From the NCBI RefSeq assembly GCF_000717025.1, contig NZ_JNXG01000001.1:558001-622000 (forward strand): a DNA stretch of 64,000 bases, read 5' to 3'. Both the position numbers and the translations under genes were made by a program. The notes beneath the pieces were generated by a model. That model was given only the letters and a program-made list of their open reading frames with translations, was not told where the DNA came from and ran no database searches. This DNA is from Streptomyces atroolivaceus (GTDB lineage Bacteria > Actinomycetota > Actinomycetes > Streptomycetales > Streptomycetaceae). This document shows, piece by piece, positions 50,054 to 57,410 of the stretch. How positions within the stretch are numbered: position 1 is the stretch's first letter; every line of letters begins with the position of its first letter.

Positions 50054-50502
50054 GCACCCTCACCCCTGCACAGGCGCTCACCGCCGCCCACGCGGAGGTG
50101 AAGGCCGAGATCGCCCGGACCGACACCAAGACCGGTCTGCTGCTCGCCTTCGTCGGCGCGCTGCTGGCCGGTGCCTGGACCGTCGCCAAGGACGCCCCCC
50201 TGAACCTCCCCGCCATCCTCGTGGGTGGTGTCGGGATGGGGTTGCTGGTCGCGGCGGCTGGTCTGCTGCTGCGGTCGGTGCGCCCGAACCTGAACGGCCG
50301 GCACGGCTTCGTGCTGTGGGCCACGCTCACCGCCGAGGAGATCCCCACCACCCTCTCCAGCGACCTGGGCGTTGCCGTGGCGGGTCTGTCCCGGTTGGCG
50401 GTCACCAAGTTCACCGGCCTGCGCCGTGCGGTCGACCTGACTTGCGCGGGCGGTGCCCTGCTCGTCCTCGCCGCGCTCCTCACCCTCGGGGGTGCGGCGT
50501 GA
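50050..50502 (+). CDS. Membrane protein of the Pycsar-effector-like family (DUF5706)
   Basis: The 150-residue protein starts at ATG 50050. After a short helical N-terminus with RTDTKTGLLLAFVGALLAGAWTVAK (the D-x-K-x-x-LLLAF motif typical of the Pycsar TM effector family) come a second helix (AILVGGVGMGLLVAAAGLLL) and a third at the C-terminus (LTCAGGALLVLAALLTLGG). In Pycsar systems such proteins perforate the membrane on a cyclic pyrimidine signal. Here no cyclase is adjacent, and the gene is locked into the transfer operon by overlaps at both ends, so a spread-type transfer role is more likely. Confidence 0.75.
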   Translation: MSTLTPAQALTAAHAEVKAEIARTDTKTGLLLAFVGALLAGAWTVAKDAPLNLPAILVGGVGMGLLVAAAGLLLRSVRPNLNGRHGFVLWATLTAEEIPTTLSSDLGVAVAGLSRLAVTKFTGLRRAVDLTCAGGALLVLAALLTLGGAA

Positions 50503-51359
50503 ACGCCAAGACTGTTCTGCCCGCCGTCGGGATGACGGCGGTGTCCATGGTCCTCACTCTGGCCGTGGTGGTGATGTGGCTGGGCACGGCGATGCCGTGG
50601 CCGGTCGCGGTGGTCGTCGGTCTCGGGATCGACGGCGGATGGCTCGCCACCCTCGCCTACGAACGCCGGCTCGCCGCGCAAGGCGACCACTCCACCCCGG
50701 TCACCGCCGTCGGCTGGTCCTTCGGCCTCATCGCCACCGGCGTCCTGATCGCCCACGCCCTCACCGAGGAATCGGCCGGCGCGTGGCTGGCCGTCGCCTG
50801 GCTCCCCATCGCTGCCAAAGCACTCTGGCTCGTGCACGGGCTGTGGGAGCGCACTGCGCTCACAGGTGAGGCGCTGGACGCGATCCAGGGCATTCAGCAG
50901 GAAGCCCGCGATGAAGCCGCGGTTGCCCGTGCCCGGCTCCGGTCGGAGGCTGCCACGGAGGAGACGCGGTTGACGGCCGTGACGCAGGCCGGTGCCCGCG
51001 TCGCACGCGTCCAAGCGCGCACCGCTGACACCCTGTCCCGGGCCTGGTCCACGCTGGAATCGGCAAGGGAGGGTGAGGACACCGGACGGGCCCTGACCAG
51101 CGTGACGACCCGCGTCACACCTGGCGTCACACCCCGCTGGGAACTCCCCGTCTGGGGCCCCACGGAGCCGGTCTCCGCGTTCGCGCTGGAGTCGGCCGGT
51201 GCCCTCACCGATGACGCGCTGGACGCGCTCGTCGACCAGATTCGTCACAGCGAGACACCGGCTCTGTCCTATCGGGAGATGGCGTCACGGTTCCGGACTG
51301 CTGGTCACTCGGCATCTGAGGTCCGGCTGCGGGCCGCGTGGAAGCGCGTGGCTGCGTGA
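50499..51359 (+). CDS. Spread-type membrane protein (SpdB/DUF2637-like)
   Basis: The 286-residue protein starts at GTG 50499, overlapping the previous stop. Four N-terminal helices lie at about 8-30, 34-50, 68-87 and 92-112. A long charged helical section follows (GIQQEARDEAAVARARLRSEAATEE). The C-terminal 60 residues (ALTDDALDALVDQIRHSETPALSYREMASRFRTAGHSASEVRLRAAWKRV) form a helix-turn-helix-like unit. DUF2637-type proteins with this layout accompany TraB in AICEs and are thought to help intramycelial spread. Confidence 0.75.
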   Translation: MNAKTVLPAVGMTAVSMVLTLAVVVMWLGTAMPWPVAVVVGLGIDGGWLATLAYERRLAAQGDHSTPVTAVGWSFGLIATGVLIAHALTEESAGAWLAVAWLPIAAKALWLVHGLWERTALTGEALDAIQGIQQEARDEAAVARARLRSEAATEETRLTAVTQAGARVARVQARTADTLSRAWSTLESAREGEDTGRALTSVTTRVTPGVTPRWELPVWGPTEPVSAFALESAGALTDDALDALVDQIRHSETPALSYREMASRFRTAGHSASEVRLRAAWKRVAA

Positions 51360-51691
51360 TGGCGACGCTGCCTGTCTACCGGTGGCGCCTGGCCCCGGAC
51401 GGCTATGCCACCCGCCGCCAGCTCCGTGCCCTCGGTCTTCGGCCCGGCGGGCAGGACGTGGCCGCGCAGCTGGAGCGGCCCCGACGGCGTCGGGGCCCGC
51501 TGGTCGCTTACCTCTACCGCGTCGACCGGGCCAAGCCTGTACGGCCGATGACACCCGCCCGCATGGCTGCGCTCGAAGCGGCCATGCGGGCCCGCCGGAC
51601 CTGCCCCAACTGCCGACGTGATGCCGGGTACTGCATCCCGCGGTCCCTCGGCATGTGCGTGCCCTGCTCAGACCTTGAATCCGCCGCCTGA
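51359..51691 (+). CDS. RRQRL-motif zinc-binding protein
   Basis: The 110-residue protein starts at ATG 51359, overlapping the preceding stop (TGATG). The N-terminal WRLAPDGYATRRQLRALGLRPGG holds the family motif. The C-terminal zinc ribbon is RRTCPNCRRDAGYCIPRSLGMCVPC with four to five cysteines. The family occurs in actinobacterial plasmids and AICEs. Its role is unknown; DNA or RNA binding is plausible. Confidence 0.8.
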   Translation: MATLPVYRWRLAPDGYATRRQLRALGLRPGGQDVAAQLERPRRRRGPLVAYLYRVDRAKPVRPMTPARMAALEAAMRARRTCPNCRRDAGYCIPRSLGMCVPCSDLESAA

Positions 51692-51715
51692 ACTGCGGCA
51701 AGAGACGGAGTTGCA

Positions 51716-52270
51716 GTGAAGCTGGACGTCAGCACACACAAGCTCTTCGGCTACGGATCCACCCTGCGCACCGCCAAGCGCCTGACCGTCGAAGCCGTGC
51801 GGATCGTGGACCGGGCGGTGGCCGGCCGCATGCCTGACGTGAAGGTCGTCCTCACCGGAGAGCGGAACCTGGCCGAGGTGACCACGGCCGCCGAGTGGGA
51901 GACCGCCGGATGCACCGACAAGCGGGTCCAGGCCCGTGCGCTGCGTGACGCGAAGCGGCACGCCCGGGACGTCGCAGGGCGGTCCATCCCGCTCGCCGAC
52001 GGCGGGGTCCTGGTCGTCATCAACGTCGACCAGCACCCCAACGAAGCCACGTTCGCCATCACCCTCGTGCACGAGCTGGTCCACGCGATGCAGACCAGCC
52101 GCAAGGGCGTCCGTGACCGACTCGTCGCCGGTCTGCGGCACGACCTCGGTGTCGAGCGCCTGTCACGCCGGCAGAGCCGTGAGATCGACCGGCAGCTGGA
52201 GGCCGAGGAGAAAGAGGCTTACGGCTTCGAGTACCTCGCCGGTCGCCTCGTCCCCGCCGCCGCAGCCTGA
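51716..52270 (+). CDS. HExxH metallopeptidase-like AICE protein
   Basis: GTG 51716 gives 184 residues. The centre holds NEATFAITLVHELVHAMQ, an HELVH zinc motif as in gluzincin-type proteases. The downstream Glu ligand may be within EAEEKEAYGFEYLAGRL, a typical spacing. N- and C-terminal parts show no further domain. It lies between the zinc-ribbon gene and traB in the transfer operon. Peptidases at this point could remodel cell wall or process a transfer component; this is inference. Confidence 0.7.
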   Translation: MKLDVSTHKLFGYGSTLRTAKRLTVEAVRIVDRAVAGRMPDVKVVLTGERNLAEVTTAAEWETAGCTDKRVQARALRDAKRHARDVAGRSIPLADGGVLVVINVDQHPNEATFAITLVHELVHAMQTSRKGVRDRLVAGLRHDLGVERLSRRQSREIDRQLEAEEKEAYGFEYLAGRLVPAAAA

Positions 52271-52333
52271 CCCGCCACCAACCCCCACCCACTTCCTTGC
52301 CCCAAGGTTGGGGCAGTCAGGAGTCGTTCCGTC

Positions 52334-54451
52334 ATGAGCGACAACGTCGTTCCCCTCTTCGAAAAGACCACCCCCGCCCCCATGGAGGCTGCTCCGGCCG
52401 AGACGGCTGCTGTAGCAACTGCGGCCCCTGAAACGTCCCCTGTGCCCCTGTGGGTGCGATCGGCACGCGGTATCCGCACGGTGGCCACCCACGAGCACAC
52501 CAAGACCGCCTGCCGTGCCACTGCCCGCCACGGGCTCTACGTCCTCGGCGGAACCAGGATCGTGGCCCGCCGCACGTGGGAGGGCCGTACCGCCTCCCGG
52601 TATGAGCGGATGCTTCGGGCGGCGGAAGCCGCGGGGAACCTGGAGGCCGCCACCGAGTGGGAAGAGCGCGGGCAGCGCTTCCGCCAGGAACGCCACCGCC
52701 GCCGCATGGACCTGCTCACCGCACCCATGGACGCGGCCAAAGGCATCGCGGCCGGTCTCGGCATCGGGGCCGGTGGTCTCTTGCTCCTCGGCATCATGCT
52801 CGCCGTCGCCAACAAGGACTGGACCGACATCGGCGCCCCCACCATGGCGCTCATCGAACTGGTCCGCTGGATCGTCTTCATCATCACCGTGACCTGGGGC
52901 CCCCTGGTCACCATCGGCCCGTGGGCCGTCCTGCTCGGCCTCTGGGCCGTGGGCAAGAACCAGCAGGCAGCACCCCAGTGGGCCCTGCCCACCAACGCCC
53001 GCTCCGGTGAGGGCGAGCCGATCACTCCGTCCATCGTGGTGCTCGCCCTGCGGAATCTGGGCATCGCTCCGCTGCGGACCGCGATCAAGGAGATGGGCGA
53101 TGCCGGCGCTTCCATGCTGGGCCCGATCCGGATTGCCGGATGCGGGGTCGAAGTGGATGTGACCCTGCCCTCCGGTGTCTCCACCAACGAGGTGCAGAAC
53201 CGGCGCCGCAAGCTCGCCGAGAACCTGGCCCGCCATGAGCACGAAGTGTTCATCACGATCCCGCAGGCCGCCCGCACCGTCCGGCTCTGGGTCGCGGACA
53301 GTGGAGCGCTGGACGAGCCGATCGGCCCGTCCCCTCTGACCACCGACCAGGACCTGACCGCGAACTACAAGACCGGCAAAGCCCCGTGGGGCCAAGACCT
53401 GCGCGGAGACGCCGCAGCACTGAGCCTCTACCAGCGCCACCTCCTCATCACCGGCCTGTCCAACCAGGGCAAGACCGCAGCCTTGCGGGCCCTCGCGTTG
53501 TGGCTGGCGCTCGACAAGTCCGTGGAGTTCCGGCTGGCCGACCTCAAGGGCGCCGGGGACTGGGCCATGTTCGATGGCCTGGCCACGGTGCTGATCCAGG
53601 GGCCGACCGACGACCACGTCGTCCAGGCGACCGAGATGCTGGAAGGCGGCGTTAGCGAGATGGAGCGCCGGTTGCAGGCCGCGCCCGGAACCGTATTCCC
53701 GCCGCTCGTGCTGCTGGTCGACGAGGCGCAGGTGGCGTTCATGTGCCCGGTCGTCGACAGCGAGAAGCGACCGTACGGCGGGTCCAAGGCCACCTCCCGG
53801 TACTTCATGGCCGCGCGGAAGATTCACAACCAGGGCCGGGCCGTGAACGTGACCCTGTGGCAGGGCACCCAGGACCCGACCGACCAGAACCTGCCCAAGC
53901 TGGTCCGCGAGGGCGCCCACACCCGTGCATCCCTCGCGCTCGGCACCGAGTCGCAGGCCCGCATGGCGCTCGGGGACAAGGCGGTCGACGGCGGGGCCGC
54001 ACCGAACCTGCTCCGCCCGGGGCTCGACAAGGGAACCCTCGTCGTCGCCTCGGACGGCATCGCGATCCAGGCCGGCCAGGCATCCATCACCGTGCGCACC
54101 CACTTCATCGACACCGACGAAGCCGCCCTCATCACCGCCCGCGCCCGGGCCATGCGCGACGGCGTCACCACCCTCCACGTCATCGAGCGGGACGAGGAGC
54201 GGGACCCGCTCGCCGACATCGCCACCGTCATCGGCGACACGAACCGGGTCCTAACCCAGGACGTGCTGCAGCGCCTCGCGGTGCTCTCCGAGGACAGCTA
54301 CGGGAGCTGGACGCACGCCGACCTCAAGCGGGTCCTCGACGGCACAGCCGCCGAGCCGTACAAGTCTGACGGCCGGATGGTCATCGGGCGTGAGCGCATC
54401 GCCCGCGCCCTCGCGAACCGGGACACCGACGGTTCCGCTTCCGCTTCCTGA
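52334..54451 (+). CDS. traB: FtsK/SpoIIIE-type DNA translocase TraB
   Basis: The 705-residue protein starts at ATG 52334. After a cytoplasmic N-terminus two transmembrane segments lie at about 138-158 (GIAAGLGIGAGGLLLLGIMLAV) and 178-205. The motor domain has Walker A GLSNQGKTAALRAL (from residue 374), FRLADLKGAGDW and Walker B PPLVLLVDEAQVAF. The last 70 residues (LQRLAVLSEDSYGSWTHADLKRVLDG ... IGRERIARAL) form a winged helix that should recognise clt repeats. Streptomyces conjugation needs only this hexameric translocase, which moves double-stranded DNA at hyphal tips. Confidence 0.92.
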   Translation: MSDNVVPLFEKTTPAPMEAAPAETAAVATAAPETSPVPLWVRSARGIRTVATHEHTKTACRATARHGLYVLGGTRIVARRTWEGRTASRYERMLRAAEAAGNLEAATEWEERGQRFRQERHRRRMDLLTAPMDAAKGIAAGLGIGAGGLLLLGIMLAVANKDWTDIGAPTMALIELVRWIVFIITVTWGPLVTIGPWAVLLGLWAVGKNQQAAPQWALPTNARSGEGEPITPSIVVLALRNLGIAPLRTAIKEMGDAGASMLGPIRIAGCGVEVDVTLPSGVSTNEVQNRRRKLAENLARHEHEVFITIPQAARTVRLWVADSGALDEPIGPSPLTTDQDLTANYKTGKAPWGQDLRGDAAALSLYQRHLLITGLSNQGKTAALRALALWLALDKSVEFRLADLKGAGDWAMFDGLATVLIQGPTDDHVVQATEMLEGGVSEMERRLQAAPGTVFPPLVLLVDEAQVAFMCPVVDSEKRPYGGSKATSRYFMAARKIHNQGRAVNVTLWQGTQDPTDQNLPKLVREGAHTRASLALGTESQARMALGDKAVDGGAAPNLLRPGLDKGTLVVASDGIAIQAGQASITVRTHFIDTDEAALITARARAMRDGVTTLHVIERDEERDPLADIATVIGDTNRVLTQDVLQRLAVLSEDSYGSWTHADLKRVLDGTAAEPYKSDGRMVIGRERIARALANRDTDGSASAS

Positions 54452-54473
54452 ATGCAGGGAGCGCATCCCTGGC

Positions 54474-54640
54474 GGGTCAGGGAGGCAGGGAGAACTCCCT
54501 GACAGCCTCCCTGACCCGCCTCCCTGGACCTGACCTGCACAAATGATGTTCAGGGAGGCAGGGAGTCGCCCCAGATCAGCACCCTTAAAGCCCTCTCCAC
54601 GCGCCTCCCGCAGGGGTTGCGTCCGCCTCCCTGAACCAGC
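54474..54640. repeat. Nested inverted repeats downstream of traB, candidate clt
   Basis: GGGTCAGGGAGGC (54474-54486) and GCCTCCCTGACCC (54505-54517) are perfect inverted repeats. Inside them AGGGAG-AA-CTCCCT (54487-54500) forms its own hairpin. CAGGGAGGCAGGGAG recurs at 54551-54565 and GCCTCCCTGA near 54625. A dense GGGAGG array right after traB is where the TraB-binding transfer locus is often found. Confidence 0.6.
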
Positions 54641-54657
54641 AGAGGAAGGGATTCCGC

Positions 54658-55116
54658 ATGTTCCCCGAGAACACCGATCACCGGGCCGCCGAGCAGGCCG
54701 TGACCATCCACCAGCCCACCCCCATCGCGCCCTACCCGGCCGCTCCGGTCGTCCCGGTGCAGCACGGTGGCGTCCCGTCGGTTGCGTCGATCGTGCTGCC
54801 GGACGGGCGGGTGATCACCGGCTACGCCATCGACCACACCCGGCCCGAGCCGGTCACCGCCAAGCCGGTCGTCTCCCGCGCGGCGGTGAACATCGCGCTC
54901 GGTGGGATCGGGTTCGGTGCCGTCTGCGGCGGACTGGTCCTGCTGACCACGTTCATCGCCGCACTGGCCGCCCTGGTCCAGCAGCTCATCATCCTGGCCG
55001 CCGTCATCTTCGGCGGCTTCATCGCCATCCAGGTCCTCACCGCCGGCCGCCGGCACGGGCCCACGACGGTGAACATCCGCAAGGCCGTCATCAAGCGCAA
55101 CCACTTCCACAGCTAG
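54658..55116 (+). CDS. Small membrane protein of the transfer region (SpdA/SpdB-type)
   Basis: The 152-residue protein starts at ATG 54658 behind GAGGAAGGG. A polar, proline-rich N-terminus (about 75 residues, with VASIVLPDGRVITGYAID) is followed by two close hydrophobic helices at about 83-107 and 109-127 (GFGAVCGGLVLLTTFIAALAALVQQLIILAAVIFGGFIAIQVL) and a basic tail (INIRKAVIKRNHFHS type). Small proteins like this follow traB in Streptomyces plasmids and support spread. No enzymatic motif is seen. Confidence 0.72.
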   Translation: MFPENTDHRAAEQAVTIHQPTPIAPYPAAPVVPVQHGGVPSVASIVLPDGRVITGYAIDHTRPEPVTAKPVVSRAAVNIALGGIGFGAVCGGLVLLTTFIAALAALVQQLIILAAVIFGGFIAIQVLTAGRRHGPTTVNIRKAVIKRNHFHS

Positions 55117-55123
55117 CTACGCC

Positions 55124-55166
55124 GAGAGCGGCCCCTGTCTCACGCCAATGATCCGGGGCCGCTCTC
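55124..55166 (+). terminator. Hairpin between the Spd-type and methyltransferase-like genes
   Basis: GAGAGCGGCCCC (55124-55135) pairs perfectly with GGGGCCGCTCTC (55155-55166). It divides the transfer genes from the replication block. Confidence 0.65.
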
Positions 55167-55204
55167 GTCCAGCAATCCTCATCAGAGAACTGGAGACATC
55201 CAGC

Positions 55205-55936
55205 ATGACTCAACCTGTCCCGATCCGGCGAGCACCCGGCCACCAGCCCCGCTTACTGGACCTCTTCTGCTGCGCCGGCGGCGCGGCCATGGGCTATCAC
55301 CGTGCCGGGTTCGAGGTGACCGGCGTGGACATCGTCGACCGCCCGAACTACCCCTTCACCTTCCACCGGGCCGATGCGCTCGAATACCTCGCCGCCCTCA
55401 TCGCGTCCGGCGAGATCGAGCAGTACGCGGCCGTGCACACCTCCCCGCCCTGCCAGGCCGGATGCGCCCTGACCGTGGGCACCAACGCCTCACGCGGCTG
55501 GGGCCGTAAGCACGTCCAGCTCATCCCCGAACTCCGCACCCTGCTCGACGCGTCCGGCCTGCCGTACGTCATCGAGCAGCCCAACGGAAAAGCCCCCGTA
55601 CGGCGCGACGTGTGGCTGTGCGGAGAGATGTTCCACCTCGGTGTCCTGCGCCACCGAAACTTCGAGCTCGGCGGCTGGAGCATGCCACAGCCCGAACACC
55701 CCAAGCACCGCGGCTACGTGCGCGGCTACCGCCACGGCGTCTACCGCGACGGCCCCTACGTCGCCCCGTACGGCGCCGGCGGCGGCAAAGCCACCGTGCC
55801 GGAGATGCAGACCTCGATGGGCATCACGTGGACCGACGTCCGCGAGGAACTCACCGAAGCCATCCCCCCGGCGTTCTCGGAACACATCGGCCGTTCCCTG
55901 CTCACCGCCGCCCGACCGGCGGGGGTGGCTGCGTGA
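55205..55936 (+). CDS. DNA cytosine methyltransferase-like protein 1
   Basis: The 243-residue protein starts at ATG 55205. It carries motif I (LLDLFCCAGGAAMGYHRAGFEVTGVDIVD), motif IV with the catalytic Cys (HTSPPCQAGC) and a motif X-like end (EAIPPAFSEHIGRSLL). Motif VI is VIEQPNG rather than the usual ENV. At 243 residues it is shorter than classical C5 methyltransferases, with a small target-recognition region (RGYRHGVYRDGPYVAPYGAGGG). No restriction enzyme adjoins. It overlaps the second methyltransferase-like gene by 4 bp. Confidence 0.8.
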   Translation: MTQPVPIRRAPGHQPRLLDLFCCAGGAAMGYHRAGFEVTGVDIVDRPNYPFTFHRADALEYLAALIASGEIEQYAAVHTSPPCQAGCALTVGTNASRGWGRKHVQLIPELRTLLDASGLPYVIEQPNGKAPVRRDVWLCGEMFHLGVLRHRNFELGGWSMPQPEHPKHRGYVRGYRHGVYRDGPYVAPYGAGGGKATVPEMQTSMGITWTDVREELTEAIPPAFSEHIGRSLLTAARPAGVAA

Positions 55937-56583
55937 ATGCCCGCGTCCTGCCCCTGCGCAAGCCCAACGGATTACGGCTCCTGGACGCCTGCTGCGGAGC
56001 CGGTGGCCTGTCCATGGGCTACTACCTCGCCGGATACGACATCGTCGGCGTCGACACCAACCCGATGCCGAACTACCCCTTCGAGTTCGTCCAGGCCGAC
56101 GCCGTCGACTACGTCGCCGAACACGGCTCCAGGTTCGACCTCATCCACGGGTCTTGGCCCTGCCAGTACTTCGCCCGCGTCACCGCCTGGCGCGGCAACC
56201 GGCAGGACCACGAAAACCTCATCCCGGCCGGCCGCCAGGCCATGCAGTCCACCGGCCGCCCCTGGGTCATCGAGAACGTCCCCGAAGCGTCCTGGTGCGG
56301 CGCCCTGCGCCCCGACTACCTGCTGTGCGGGTCGCAGTTCGGCCTCAACGTCCGCCGCCACCGCGCCTTCGAAACGTCCTGGGGCGGCGGCGGGGACCTG
56401 CTCCCGCCCTGCTGGCACCACAAGGGCCTGTTGGCCTTCGAGCACAAAGGCGAGCGCGCCTACGCCGACGCCATGGGCTGCACCTGGATGAACAAGACCG
56501 AAGCCCGCCAGGCCGTGCCCCCCGCGTACACCCAATGGATCGGCCAGCAGTTCCTCACCTACGAGAAGGAGGCCGCAGCATGA
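55933..56583 (+). CDS. DNA cytosine methyltransferase-like protein 2
   Basis: GTG 55933 gives 216 residues. Motif I is LLDACCGAGGLSMGYYLAGYDIVGVDTNP, motif IV is GSWPCQYFAR (catalytic Cys), motif VI is WVIENV, and the end is AVPPAYTQWIGQQFL. It is a sequence relative of the gene before it but distinct, and minimal in size; the recognition region is only about 60 residues. The overlap on both sides (GTGA with the first, ATGA with Prim-Pol) places both in the replication operon, so they may modify element DNA during transfer. Confidence 0.8.
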   Translation: MNARVLPLRKPNGLRLLDACCGAGGLSMGYYLAGYDIVGVDTNPMPNYPFEFVQADAVDYVAEHGSRFDLIHGSWPCQYFARVTAWRGNRQDHENLIPAGRQAMQSTGRPWVIENVPEASWCGALRPDYLLCGSQFGLNVRRHRAFETSWGGGGDLLPPCWHHKGLLAFEHKGERAYADAMGCTWMNKTEARQAVPPAYTQWIGQQFLTYEKEAAA

Positions 56584-57407
56584 ACCCCCTCCTGACCACC
56601 GCCCTCATCCTGGCCACACGAAACGTCCCGGTCCTGCCGCTGCGAGTTGGAAAGCTCCCGTTCGGGAACTGCCCTGCCTGCCGGGACAACGCCTGTGGCG
56701 GCCGGCCGACCATGAAGACGGCTGGGCCGTGCCAGTGCCCCCGCCCCTGCCACGCCTGGGCCGCCGCCACCACCGACCCCGCCACCCTCACCGGGCCCGC
56801 ATGGGCGTCGGCCTGGACGCAGACCGCTGCGGTGGCCTACCACCCCGGCGGCACCGGCCTCACCGTCGTCGACCTCGACCACGCCGCCGCCATCGCCTGG
56901 GCCCGCCAGACGCTCCCCGCCACCCGCACCGTGCCCACGACACGCGGCGAGCACTGGATCTACCGGGGCGCCATGCAGTCCGCGAACGCCGTCCGCGACG
57001 GCGTGGACGTCAAGTCCACGATGTCCTACGCCCGATGGCTCGGGCCCGGCACCGGCACCATGACCGCCCTACCCGACGTCGTGCGGGCCTTGGTCGTCAA
57101 GAAGCCGTCACCGGTCCGGCCCGTCACCGCCCCCATGCCCGCCGGGGGCGGGGGGTGCCGTCACCGCACACCCGTCTATCTGGAGCGGGGCATCGCGATG
57201 GCTGAGGAGCGGATCGCCGAGGCGGCCAGCGGGGTGCACGCGACCGTGTACTGCACGTTCCTCGCTGTGCTGTCCGCCCACGGCCGGTGCGGGTGCCTCA
57301 CCGAGGCCCACGCGGCGCGGCTGTTCGCCGCCGCCCAGGCCAGGGGCGAGAGCGCCCGGCACTGCTCGGATGCGTGGTCCAACGCCTCTGCTGCATTGGG
57401 GATGTGA
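56580..57407 (+). CDS. Bifunctional DNA primase/polymerase (Prim-Pol)
   Basis: The 275-residue protein starts at ATG 56580. The Prim-Pol layout is visible: TALILATRNVPVLPLRVGKLPFGNCPACRDN at the N-terminus (with a CPAC...CQCPRPC zinc-binding insert), the metal motif LTVVDLDHAAAIAWA (D-x-D), then TVPTTRGEHWIYRGAM (with catalytic R and H) and VDVKSTMSYARWLGPGTGT. It initiates replication of the excised element together with the helicase encoded 3 bp downstream. It is found in AICEs of the non-RepSA type. Confidence 0.9.
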   Translation: MNPLLTTALILATRNVPVLPLRVGKLPFGNCPACRDNACGGRPTMKTAGPCQCPRPCHAWAAATTDPATLTGPAWASAWTQTAAVAYHPGGTGLTVVDLDHAAAIAWARQTLPATRTVPTTRGEHWIYRGAMQSANAVRDGVDVKSTMSYARWLGPGTGTMTALPDVVRALVVKKPSPVRPVTAPMPAGGGGCRHRTPVYLERGIAMAEERIAEAASGVHATVYCTFLAVLSAHGRCGCLTEAHAARLFAAAQARGESARHCSDAWSNASAALGM

Positions 57408-57410
57408 GTC

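Noticed and set aside
50050..50502. A complete Pycsar defence system
   Set aside because: Only the membrane-effector-like protein is present. No pyrimidine cyclase lies nearby, and the gene is embedded in the transfer operon.
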